Shown: positions 22,041-34,035 of the stretch, one piece after another
Layout of the letters: each line of letters starts with the position of its first letter
Numbering within the stretch: position 1 is the stretch's first letter
Source: Plasmodium relictum
Lineage: Eukaryota > Apicomplexa > Aconoidasida > Haemosporida > Plasmodiidae
Direction of reading: 5' to 3'
Assembly: GCF_900005765.1 (NCBI RefSeq)
Contig: NC_041691.1
Coordinates: forward strand, 1,178,001 to 1,242,000
DNA: 64,000 nt
Notes under the pieces: generated by a model
What the model was told of the DNA's origin: nothing
The model's database searches: none
Seen by the model: only the letters and a program-made list of their open reading frames with translations
Position numbers and translations under genes: made by a program

Positions 22041-23559
22041 CAAAGACAAAAAATAATAATCTATTAATTTTTATTAAAAAGAAAATTATCTATCACATTT
22101 TACTTATTAGTGTAAGGTATATATACACAAAAAAAGAAAAAAGTATATATATATTATAATATATAATCCTATGTTTTAATATAATAATCATATTGTGTTA
22201 ATATGAAATATTATTATTTGTATTTGTATATTTTACTTTTTTTCATTACTTTTATTATATACTAGATTTATTTATGGAGATATGCATTTGTCTAGATAAA
22301 TACATATGTATATATTGATTCTCACACTTTTTTCCTATTTATATATAATTTATAGATTTTTTTTAGTTTTTTCTTTTTTTTTTTTTTTCTTTATAATACC
22401 ATTAAATTGTAATATTTAATTACAGAAATAAACTCATATTAAAAAATAACAATATTTCCTTTTAAAATTATAGCATCGTTGTAATATCTTATTGAATATA
22501 TAATTTAACTATTCGTATATCTCTTCTGATATTTTATTTATTTATAAAATATATTATGTTTAAAATATATTTAGTAATATTATTAATCATTTTTTAATAA
22601 TAACATTTTTATTTCTACAATTTTAACAAAAACACCTAAATCCTTGAAAAAATTACTGCTTCTTATTTATAAAAATTATGGGATATATTAAAACTTTTTC
22701 AGCGAAATTTTATCTTTTAAATTTACTAAATATAAATATATTTGTGTGTATATATTTAAAATAATTAACATTCTATGTTTATAAATATATCTTTTTATAG
22801 TTTCAATTAAAGTTTGTTCAATATATTTATATTTATGATTTCACATTTTTGTATCTTTTTTATTTTCTTTAATAAAAAAAAAAATATTAAATATGCCTAC
22901 CATAATTTAAAAAAATAATATTAACAATATATGTTAAAAAAAAAAATGAGATAAAAAATATTTTATAATATATATTTAAACTTGTTCTATCAATTTATCG
23001 ATAGTATAATTTGTAAATAATATACATTACCATATACATTCTTTTAATTAATTCCAAATTACGTTTATTTTCCTTTTAAATTTACATTATTTTTTTTTTA
23101 ATTTAAAAATTTATAATAAAATATTTTTTTGTTTTATTAATTTTTTTTTTTTCTTATTTTTTTTTATAATATGATATTTTTATATATTTCATTATTTTAA
23201 TATTATCGTAATTAAAATTTTAAAAATAGAAATTAGAAAAAATATTTACATTCATAATGCTTCTTGCATAAGTTTACTAAATATAAATATTATTTTAAAA
23301 ACATAGAGCTATGAAAAATGCAAACTTTAAAGGAAGTTTTATTATAATATAAACATTACATTTTTTAAAATAAATAATAATATTAAAATATAAAATAAAA
23401 ATTATGAATTTTTTAATTTATTTTCAATTATTAAATTGTGTTAAATTTTTTTAAGTATATTTTTTTTAAAAAAAAAAAAAAAAGAGCAAAAACACTCTCT
23501 TAAAGATCTATGTTTAATAGTAATAATTCATTTATGAAAATAATTTAAAAGAATATATA
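22041..23559. other. Tandem intergenic, LOTUS-like 3' to SF3B4 5'
   Basis: About 1.5 kb, very AT-rich, with T runs near 22367-22390 and 23130-23165 and an A run near 23467. A small CTATC/GATAG inverted repeat lies at about 22987-23004. There is no coding or RNA-gene signal. It should contain the 3' UTR of the upstream gene and the SF3B4 promoter. Confidence 0.5.
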
Positions 23560-25322
23560 ATGTTTGTTCCTTATAAAAACCAGGAAATAAATCACATTTA
23601 TGAAAGAAATAATGAAGCTACACTTTATATAGGTAGTTTACTTTTGTTATTAAGCAATGCATTTTCACATATGTTTTTTTAGTATTGAATTTATATTTAG
23701 ATATATAAAAATATAATTATTAATTTTTTTTATATATCTTTATACTTTTTATAGCAAATTTAGATTCTCAAGTTGACGAGGAAATTTTATGTGAACTTTT
23801 TATGCAATGTGGTAATGTAAAAAATGTTCATATTCCTAGAGATAAAATAAATGGATATCACTCTGGTATATAATTTTTTTGTTATTTCTTAATTTTATTT
23901 TGTTTTAATATTATAAAATTTACAATTTTTTTTTTTCTTATTTCTATATAATTATTTTTTTTATTATTATCTATTTGAACAGGGTATGGTTTTGTGGAAT
24001 ATGAATATGAATATGAATGTGAGTATGCAGCAAAAATATTAAATATGACTAAGTTATTTGGAAAACCATTAAGATGTAATAAAGCATCTCAAGATAAAAG
24101 ATCTTTTGATGTGGGAGCAAATTTATTTATTGGAAATTTAGATAAAGAAGTCGATGAAAAAATGCTATTTGATATATTTTCTTCCTTTGGCCAGGTAATA
24201 ACAGTAAAAATAATGAGAAATGAAGATGATACATCAAAAGGACATGGATTTATATCATATGACAATTTCGAATCAAGTGATTTAGCAATAGAGAATATGA
24301 ATAATCAATTTATATGTAATAAAAAAGTTCATATTTCATATGCTTATAAAAAAGATACAAAAGGAGAAAGGCATGGAACAGCAGCCGAAAGATTTATAGC
24401 AGCAAATAAAGCTTTAAATTTATATCCAGTAAATGAGAATGCAAATAATATTTTGCCTTATAATTCTACATCTACAGTAAATCCTACAAATAATAATACA
24501 TCATTAAATAATGAAAATAATATATTTTTAAATAATTCAATGACTCAAGCAAATAACATCAGTAAATTGCAGAATGATCAAATTCCACCTGTTATTAATT
24601 CTTATTACCCAGGAAATGTACCTCAACCTGTTTCATCTAATTATATTCATCCACCTATGAATTTATCAGTTAATACAAGAGTAAATAGTTCATATAAATT
24701 ACCTCAAAAAATTAATAATAGAATGTTAAATAATTTACCACCACCAAGTGTTCCACCAACTTTACCTTCTGATATACCTCCTAATGTATCTTATAATTTG
24801 CCTCATAAATTACCACTGAATTTTCCTTCCAATTTTCCTCCAAATATTCCATCGAATTTTCCTCCCAATATTCCTCCAAATTTCCCTCCAAACTTTCTAT
24901 CGAACTTACCACCAAATTTACCTTCTGAAATTTCTCCCAATGTACCTTATAATTTACTTCATAAGTTTCCAACAAGTTTCCCCACTAACCTTCCTCCAAA
25001 CTTTCCATCCAATTTCCCTCCTAATTTCCCTCCTAATTTCCCGCCTAATATTCCACCAAATTTTCCACCCAATATACCACCCAATATACCACCAAATATA
25101 CCACCTAATATGCCACCAAATTTGCCTCCCAATTTACCTCCAAATTTACCCCCCAATTTGCCCCCTAATTTACCACCTAATTTACCTCCAAATTTACCAT
25201 CTGGTTCTCCAAATTTATTGCCAAATTCGCAATCTAACGGAGCATCCAGTACATCAGAAAAAGTTGAAAATAGCCAGAACAAAAGTAAAGAAAATGATTT
25301 AAGTACAAATGATACACAGTAA
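23560..25322 (+). CDS. SF3B4: Splicing factor 3B subunit 4 (SF3B4/SAP49)
   Basis: Three exons: 23560-23632, 23755-23865 and 23983-25322, with introns of 122 and 117 bases and phase 1 at both junctions. The protein is 507 residues. It begins with the family pattern ERNNEATLYI and has two RRMs. RRM1 (about 20-95) includes YGFVEYEYEYECEYAAKILN, and RRM2 (about 107-185) includes NLFIGNLDKEVDEKMLFDIF. The segment after RRM2, KKDTKGERHGTAAERFIAAN, is almost identical to the human protein. SF3B4 is part of the U2 snRNP SF3b complex and contacts pre-mRNA near the branch site. Residues about 312-468 form a long run of imperfect four-residue Asn-X-Pro-Pro units, where animal SF3B4 also has a Pro-rich tail. 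The last 35 residues are polar. Confidence 0.95.
24735..25201 (+). repeat. Imperfect 12-base coding repeat encoding N-[L/I/F]-P-P units
   Basis: Lies in the last SF3B4 exon. The period is 12 bases with consensus AAT-TTA/TTT/ATA-CCA/CCT-CC(N), giving about 35-40 units of Asn-X-Pro-Pro. Third positions of the Pro codons vary freely (CCA, CCT, CCC, rarely CCG) while the amino-acid pattern is kept. It leaves Gly-rich and Ile-rich open frames on other strands or frames that are only shadows. Confidence 0.9.
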
Positions 25323-26629
25323 AAGCTTAAATAAGTTGTTTCATATATAAATCTAGCTAAGTTTTATACCTATTAAACTATTTGAAAAGAAATCCTAATT
25401 TATAAAGAAAAATTTATATATATTTTATTTGGAATATATATATACTAAAAAACCTTTTATTATTATTATTATTATTTTTTTTTATAACGAAACAATTTTC
25501 TTTTAAAGCATAATTTTTATATTTTTATTTTATTATTATTATTATAATCTAATTATAAAACAAAAAATTTTAATAAATTCAACTTTTAAAAATCAAAAAA
25601 ATATGTAAATTATTAAAACAAGATTATCATTCCCGGTTACTTAGATGTTTCAGTGTAATTATATTAAAAGAAAAATATTGAATTCCTTCAAAATAAAGCA
25701 GTGGCGCATTTAATGTGCTATTTACTGCATTTTTAGAAGTAGTTAAAAACAGAATTTTTTTATATTTCATTATATACATACGTATGCATACAAATACGAA
25801 CTATATTATTTTTCTATAACTTTTATGATCCTTATTAAAACCCTATATCTTTATTTTAAAATATACAACATTAAATCATATGCAATTTAAATAAGCTTAA
25901 TGAAAACAGTCTAATTTAAAATATTTGAAAAAATCCATACTCAAGACATATTTAATGAAATATTTATTGAGATATTTGTTTTTCCTTTATAATAAAAAAA
26001 TATAAATAAAATAAAAGAATCCTTTTAAATATATGGTAGGATAATTAAAAAAAAAAAGCTTATAAAAATTTTATATATTATTTACAGGAGAGTAATGACA
26101 ATAAAAAATTACAAGAGAGGTTATATGTATGCACAATAAATATTTTTTTCTTTAAAAACATTAGTCATAAAAATTAAGTAAAATTTTTTATTAGATAATA
26201 TAAAAAAAAAAAAAAATAAAGCATGCACAAAAGTAACATTAAAAAAAAAATTTTTTTTTATATAAACATTTTTGCAATGTTAAAATTTATCAAAAACTAA
26301 AGAAAAAAAATACATTTATGTATTAAACTAACATAATTTTAGTATATAAGAATTAATATATAAAACATATAATTGCTTGAAAATAGGTAATATAAATATG
26401 AAGAAATGAATAAAAATAATAAATTGGTTTAGATTTAGGAATTTTTTAAATCCATTTTTATGCTAAAGTGTTTTAAAAGGAATATATACGAATAAATTAT
26501 CAAGAAGTAAATATATTATATATATAGTTTAAGCAAAAAGAAAAAAAAAAAAGAAAAAGAGAAATTTATAATTAAAATTAGTATAACACATCTGTGTAAC
26601 ATTCTATATTTTATTTGAAGTTAAAAAAA
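25323..26629. other. Tandem intergenic, SF3B4 3' to CPSF30-YTH 5'
   Basis: 1.3 kb spacer. It holds ATT-rich sequence at 25455-25480, then a compact, less AT-rich patch at about 25630-25754 with strong secondary-structure potential (listed separately). A-rich sequence follows up to the CPSF30 ATG. No coding frame is supported. Confidence 0.5.
25630..25754 (+). ncRNA. Candidate structured RNA, possibly H/ACA snoRNA-like
   Basis: The 3' half folds as a hairpin. GCAGT (25698-25702) pairs with ACTGC (25724-25728), and inside it GCGCAT pairs with ATGTGC around a TTA loop. Below, CTTC (25686-25689) pairs with GAAG (25736-25739), leaving an internal loop. ACA follows at 25749-25751, exactly three bases before 25754, as in box ACA. 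Upstream, GGTTAC and GTAATT (about 25635-25660) can form a weaker first hairpin, with an A-rich hinge between that fits box H loosely. The patch is visibly richer in G and C than its surroundings. It could equally be a structured 3' UTR element of SF3B4. No target site was worked out. Confidence 0.25.
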
Positions 26630-28465
26630 ATGGTAGTTCGTAAGAAGTGTAATAAAAAAAAAAAAAAAAAAAATTTATATGAATTATACTTAAATATGTG
26701 TGAAGAGAAAAATAAAAAATTGGAGGGGAAAAATGCAGATTATACTATTGATTTGGAAAAGGAAGTGAAAATTAGATTAGAAGAGCAAACCAGCTTATTA
26801 TCAATAAAAGGAATCGATAGAGTTGATATAAAACAAAAAAAAGGGAAACATTCCATTATATGCATTCATTACATTAAAAATATGTGTATGAAAAACTTAT
26901 TTTGTAACTATTTACATCAATTGATATACTCAAGAATACCTACATGTAAAAATTACTTAAAATATAACTACTGTGCTGATAAAGTAAGAGGATCATGTAT
27001 GTTTCGTCACACTTTAGAAAATACCAATATAAGTCATTACAATGAAAATAAAGATGAATACTTGGATGAAACTTTAAAATTTTTACATGAGAAAAATATA
27101 TGCGTAAATTATTTATTAGGATTTTGTGCATTGGGATATAATTGCAGAAAAATTCATAAAAATAGAAGTAGAAAATATATAAATATTATAAGTATATTAC
27201 CAAAATTTTACTTAGATCATATTTTAATTAATAAACGATTATATACGCATTTATATAATAATCAAAAAAAATTTTTAAATGATATAAATAAATTAAAAGA
27301 TGCTTTAATAGTGTTAAGTGGGGAGAAATATTATGATAAATCAAATTCATCAAAGAATGAAAATGAGAATTCAATAAAGGATGTATTTAAAAGTAGTAAT
27401 AATAACAATGATAATAATATTTATAACAATAGTAATAATAGTGATAATAATATTTATAACAGTAGCGGTATTATTGATACATATGATGATAATATTGATA
27501 ATAAAAATAATTATAATGGCAAAAATTTAAATATTTTTATGAAAAACAATAAAAATAACACAAATGACATTATTAAAAATAATCAGAAAATGGTAGGCTA
27601 CAATAATAATGTTGAAATAATTAGTAATAATACCACTGACAATGTAGATGATAAATATTTAAATGAATATAATATAAATAATAATGAGTATTCGAAAAAT
27701 ATGGGAAAATATAATAACTACAATAATCTCGGTAATGAAAAAACATATCATAATAGAATAAATAATTGTTACAATAATGAAAGTATCGTAACTAATGATA
27801 GTATAAGTATACCTAACGTATATGATTTAAATAATAATTTAATACAAAATGATAAAATAAAAGTTTTTATTATAAAATGTAATCAAATATCTCATCTATA
27901 TTTATCTATACTATATGGAGTTTGGGCTACGGGGAAAAATAATACTAGAAAATTTGTTAACTTATTTAAAGAAAATTATACTATTATTTTTTTGTTTTCA
28001 GTAAATGAAAGTGGAGGTTTTCAAGGATATGCAAAAATGATAACTTTGCCAATAAAAAACTTATTTGATAATTTGTGGGGTTCAATAACTAAGAGATTAG
28101 GAGGAAATTTTCGTATTCAATGGATAAAAACAGCTAAAATTGATTTTGATGTTTTTAAAAATATGGTAAATTCATATAATGATAATTTACCTTTAAAAAA
28201 AAGCAGAGATGGAACTGAGTTACCTTTAAACCTAGCGACTATTATTTGTAATAAATTGAATTCTTTGCCTAATGAAGACTTTTTAGCTGGAACAATTTAT
28301 GAATATAAAAGAAGAATTAATCACTCTACCTTTTTTACAAATTTATATAAACAAAATTTATTAAATACAACTACTATGTGGGATATGCTCATTTTTAATT
28401 TAAATCAAAAATCAGATTGCCAACAAATTACATATGTCGATGGGATAGAACAAAATATTACATAA
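26630..28465 (+). CDS. CPSF30 (CPSF4) fused to a YTH m6A-reader domain
   Basis: Single exon, 611 residues from ATG 26630. Three CCCH zinc fingers lie at about residues 77-175: C-x7-C-x5-C-x3-H (CIHYIKNMCMKNLFCNYLH), C-x8-C-x7-C-x3-H, and C-x7-C-x5-C-x3-H (CVNYLLGFCALGYNCRKIH). This is the CPSF30 core that reads the poly(A) signal. After a 230-residue Asn-rich linker comes a YTH domain (about 411-550): VFIIKCNQ, LSILYGVWATGKNN with an aromatic-cage Trp, FLFSVNESGGFQGYAKM, and further Trp residues at NLWGS and IQWIK. YTH binds N6-methyladenosine. The fusion is plant-like and is known in Apicomplexa, where m6A reading is coupled to transcript termination; the P. falciparum protein is called YTH.1. 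Animal CPSF4 lacks YTH. Codons 9-15 lie in a 20-base A run. Confidence 0.93.
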   Translation: MVVRKKCNKKKKKKNLYELYLNMCEEKNKKLEGKNADYTIDLEKEVKIRLEEQTSLLSIKGIDRVDIKQKKGKHSIICIHYIKNMCMKNLFCNYLHQLIYSRIPTCKNYLKYNYCADKVRGSCMFRHTLENTNISHYNENKDEYLDETLKFLHEKNICVNYLLGFCALGYNCRKIHKNRSRKYINIISILPKFYLDHILINKRLYTHLYNNQKKFLNDINKLKDALIVLSGEKYYDKSNSSKNENENSIKDVFKSSNNNNDNNIYNNSNNSDNNIYNSSGIIDTYDDNIDNKNNYNGKNLNIFMKNNKNNTNDIIKNNQKMVGYNNNVEIISNNTTDNVDDKYLNEYNINNNEYSKNMGKYNNYNNLGNEKTYHNRINNCYNNESIVTNDSISIPNVYDLNNNLIQNDKIKVFIIKCNQISHLYLSILYGVWATGKNNTRKFVNLFKENYTIIFLFSVNESGGFQGYAKMITLPIKNLFDNLWGSITKRLGGNFRIQWIKTAKIDFDVFKNMVNSYNDNLPLKKSRDGTELPLNLATIICNKLNSLPNEDFLAGTIYEYKRRINHSTFFTNLYKQNLLNTTTMWDMLIFNLNQKSDCQQITYVDGIEQNIT

Positions 28466-29132
28466 ATAAAAAAAAAAAAAAAATAAAGAAAAAAAGGAAA
28501 GGTTAAACATGTATCTATAGAAAAAGTAAAAAAAATTAAAATTTGAATATATCTTTAGTAAATGAAAAGATACTATAAAAAAAAAAAGATATATAAAGAT
28601 ATATGAAATTATACTGAAGATGGAAAAAAAAAAGTGTCGATAAAAATGTATTTTAATGCTGTAATACCAAAAAATTATAAAAAAAAAAAAATTCTAATAT
28701 AAACAAAAAGAAATTAAAAATAAACAAGAAAAAAAAAAAAAATTTTTTTTTAAATCTCTTATAAAAATATATTTCTTCATAATTTTTTTCAATGGTTACA
28801 CCTTTTTAATAAAAAAAATAGTAATTTATTAAGATTGTTGAATGTTAAGTATCAATAAAAAAAAAAAAAAAAGTAAGAAAATTATTTTTATGTATTTTCA
28901 TTTAAAGAATAAAAATAAAAAAAATAAAAAAGGAGTTTTTATTCTTAAGGAAAGGATTGATGTATTGTAGCATGCTAAAATACATATGAGAAAGAAAGTA
29001 CTGCAATTATTTCTTATTTTAAATAGGTATTTTCCTTATTATTTGTAAATACTTAATTTTTTTTTTTTTTATATATATATTTTGTTTTATATATTTATTT
29101 TTTTTTTTTTTTTATTAAACAAAATAGTAAAT
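28466..29132. other. Tandem intergenic, CPSF30-YTH 3' to GR 5'
   Basis: About 670 bases. A-rich on the plus strand with many A runs of 10-14, then a T-rich stretch (about 29057-29114) directly before the glutathione reductase start. No gene or RNA is seen. Confidence 0.5.
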
Positions 29133-30998
<1,866 letters not shown>

Positions 30999-31680
30999 AA
31001 TCCACCTAATAAAATAAATTAATATATTCTTTTATTTCTAATTAAATAATTACCTCTATATATAAATAACATTTTTTTTTTTTTTTAAATGAAAAAAAAT
31101 ACGTATTCAATAATTCATCAAAATCATACATTTAAATTTATATTAAATAGATAAATTTAATTTTATGTAAATATGATACACTTAATTTTGTATCAAAAAA
31201 AATTCATATAAAATTTAATACGAATACATATTTTTATTTTTTATTTATAAATAGTATATTTCACTGTATGCTTCATACAATTTATATGATAAAGCATATC
31301 ATTATTTAATTTGAATTTTTTTTTTTTAATCACAAAATATTATAATTTCTTATTATAAACTTTTAAAATTTTATTTAAATAATTTCTTTAAAGAGAGAGA
31401 AAAAAAAAAAAAATTATAAACATACAATTTTAAGTTAATATGAAATTCTACTTTTTTAAAGAATTAATTTTTCTAAATTTCTTAAGTTAAAATTTTTTTA
31501 CTATTTCAATAATAAAAGTAAAAAAAAGAAATATAATATATATATATATATTTTATTAAATTGTTATCTAAAACATTTTGTTATGTAGTATATTGTTTTT
31601 TTACTATTAATGCTAATTTTTTGTGTTTCTTCTTTTTTTTCTTTTTTTTTTAAGTATTTTTGGTTTCAACAGTTATATTT
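30999..31680. other. Convergent intergenic, GR / eIF3h 3' ends
   Basis: About 680 bases with A/T runs and a (TA)n patch near 31536-31552. No gene or RNA signal; expected to hold two 3' UTRs. Confidence 0.5.
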
Positions 31681-33099
31681 TTAAGGTTTTGCATTTTTAT
31701 AATATAAATAAGATTTAGCTATAGCATGACTACATAAATTATTAATATTATCATTAAGCATATTGTTACTCATTGTTAAAACATAAGGAAACAATAAAGA
31801 GGGTTGAGGAATATTCTTAAATATATTTTGAATATTTATATCTTCTTCATTGGTGTCTAAATTATCGTGCACAATTTTATTTTTCTCTTTTTCTAATTTT
31901 TTCTTTTCTTGATATACTTTTTGTGATTGTAATTGCTTAAATACATCTTTTTTATACTTAACAATCTTTTCTTGTTCTGATTTTAACAATTCAAGAGATT
32001 TACAAGTTTCCTGTACATGATTTTCTAATGAATCAACTTCCAATGAATTTAAATAGTCTTTTGATGAGACATAATTTTTATTTTTATTTTTGAGAACTTT
32101 TAAAAATAGAGAATTTATAATTGAATTTTTTATACGAACTGGTATTTTCTGTAAAATATTTTTACTATTTAATCCACTTTTTTTCAATTCAACGTTTAAT
32201 ATGTCACTAAATTGATTAAAATTCGAGTTTTTAATTTGATTTTTAATATCAAAAATAACGTCTACATCTACTTTATAAGCTGAAAAAATTAACTTACCAT
32301 ATTTTTCTCCAAAACATAAAACAAAGGCATTTTTATTAATTAGAGAGTATAATATTAGCGTTGCTAATACTTCTTTTTTTTTTATATCATTAACATTTAT
32401 ATAAAATCCGAAAGAAGTAGTTTCAAAGTTTAATTCTGCCATTATATTTACATAATCATCATAATAGTTATTAACTTCATTAATATATTTCTCCCCTTCT
32501 TCTTCATACTTATTTTTGTTGAAATATAAAATTAAATTATTTAATAAATCATTATATTTTTGTTTAGGAAGCTGATACTTATTTGTGATTTTATTTATTT
32601 TATCAATACAAATATCTTCAATATTACAAACACAAAAAGATTGATTAATTTCTACAATATCTAATTTTTTTGAATCATTCTTTTTATTTTTTTTTAGCTC
32701 ATTAATGTTATCATTTTTTTTTTTTTTTCTTTCATCATTTTCATCCTGTTCTTCATCATCTTCTTCATCTCCTTCGTCTTCTTCTTCTTCATCTTCTTTC
32801 TTATCTCCATCAGTTGTTTTTCCTTTTTTTTTTTTTTTTTTTTTCTTTTTTCCGTCGTCATTTTTAATATAATAACCCAATAATTCACCACGTAAATCTT
32901 TGTTTTTTGAAATCTGACTAATAACGACACTATTTAAAACAATTTCAAAATCATCTCCTTCAGTAGAGCTATCAGTATCCACTTCTTTTTCTTCTATTTT
33001 TAATTCTTCCTTTTGCTTTACTTGCTCACTAGCTTTTAATGCATCCTCTTTTTCTTTTATTTCATCTGGAACTCGTAATGGAGGAGGAACATATTTCAT
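31681..33099 (-). CDS. Eukaryotic translation initiation factor 3 subunit H (MPN-type)
   Basis: Single exon, 472 residues. Similarity to animal eIF3h runs in order along the protein. An MPN-like start comes first (VVISQISKNKDLRGELLGYY against VVLKIIKH...VLLGL). Next is IPVRIKNSIINSLFLKVL (against VPIVIKNSHLINVLMWEL). Then comes a coiled segment, LELLKSEQEKIVKYKKDVFK. The tail reads IFKNIPQPSLLFPYVLTMSN (against LFKPPQPPARMDSLLIAGQ). eIF3h is a non-catalytic MPN subunit of the eIF3 complex that recruits the 40S ribosome to mRNA; no JAMM metal motif is visible, as expected for this subunit. Human eIF3h is 352 residues. The excess here is an acidic N-terminal tail and a Lys/Glu/Asp-rich insert (about residues 80-130), encoded by long A runs, inside the MPN domain. 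It is divergent from the coiled-coil gene to its right. Confidence 0.85.
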   Translation of the reverse strand: MKYVPPPLRVPDEIKEKEDALKASEQVKQKEELKIEEKEVDTDSSTEGDDFEIVLNSVVISQISKNKDLRGELLGYYIKNDDGKKKKKKKKKGKTTDGDKKEDEEEEDEGDEEDDEEQDENDERKKKKNDNINELKKNKKNDSKKLDIVEINQSFCVCNIEDICIDKINKITNKYQLPKQKYNDLLNNLILYFNKNKYEEEGEKYINEVNNYYDDYVNIMAELNFETTSFGFYINVNDIKKKEVLATLILYSLINKNAFVLCFGEKYGKLIFSAYKVDVDVIFDIKNQIKNSNFNQFSDILNVELKKSGLNSKNILQKIPVRIKNSIINSLFLKVLKNKNKNYVSSKDYLNSLEVDSLENHVQETCKSLELLKSEQEKIVKYKKDVFKQLQSQKVYQEKKKLEKEKNKIVHDNLDTNEEDINIQNIFKNIPQPSLLFPYVLTMSNNMLNDNINNLCSHAIAKSYLYYKNAKP

Positions 33100-34035
33100 T
33101 TTTATAAAAATTATATAAAATTAGTTGTATTTTTTTTTTTTTTTTTTGGGATAAAAATAATAGTAAAAAAATTGAATATTGATAAGGTCTATAAAATTTT
33201 AAATTCTATAAAAAATAAGAAAAAAATTAAATTTTAATATTTGTAATTTCTAAAAAATTTTTTTAAAATATTATTTCGAATTAAAAAACCATACTATATA
33301 TATATATATATAAATATAATCAGATAATGATTAAAAAAATATTAAACGAATATATAAGTATATATATCTTTAACAATTTTTTCTCATTAATTTTTAAAAA
33401 AACTTTTTTTTTTTTAAATGTTAATATATAAGTTTATAGTATTTATATTTCTTTTCTTTGTTTTGAATAAAATTAATTAATTTATTTTATAAATTGAAAT
33501 TCATGTTAATTTTGTTTGTTTTAATTTTTTTTATATTTATGAATATTATATACATATATATATACATAAATATATATGAATCATTCTTTTAATAGAAAGA
33601 AAAAAAATTATTAAAATATAATTTTTTGAACGAATTCAATTTAAAAAAAAAAAATTTTTAAACTGGAATTATAATAGGCACGAGTGTAATTCGAAATAAT
33701 AAAATTTAGTATACAAATGATAAATGTTTTTTTTTTTTTTTTTTCTTTTTTAATTATAAATTTTTTTTTTTTTATACAAAAATATTTATCTTGCTAAATT
33801 GAAAATTCTACATTTTATTTCATTATACAATAATATAATTTATTTAATAGTTTGTGTTAAAATTAAAAAAAAATGTAAAGAAAACATACATAAAATATTG
33901 TAAATCCATTAGAATGTGTATTTATAAAAATTACTTTATTTTTTTGTGACCCTTTTTTCCAACTATTTCATTTTATTTTATTTTCTTTTAATTATTGTTG
34001 TAAAATTAAATAAATATTATTTAAAAGTATTACTC
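33100..34035. other. Divergent promoter region, eIF3h / coiled-coil gene
   Basis: About 940 bases between divergent starts, with T runs near 33131-33147 and 33727-33744 and a small (TA)n stretch at 33296-33311. A slightly less AT-rich patch is at 33675-33700. No gene is seen. Confidence 0.5.

Noticed and set aside
24940-25302. Plus-frame Ile/His-rich and minus-frame Gly-Gly-Lys-rich open frames over the SF3B4 repeat
   Set aside because: Both are shadows produced by the 12-base repeat; SF3B4 homology fixes the real frame.
29082-29132. Farther upstream start for glutathione reductase
   Set aside because: The frame there begins with TTG, not ATG; the first in-frame ATG is 29133.
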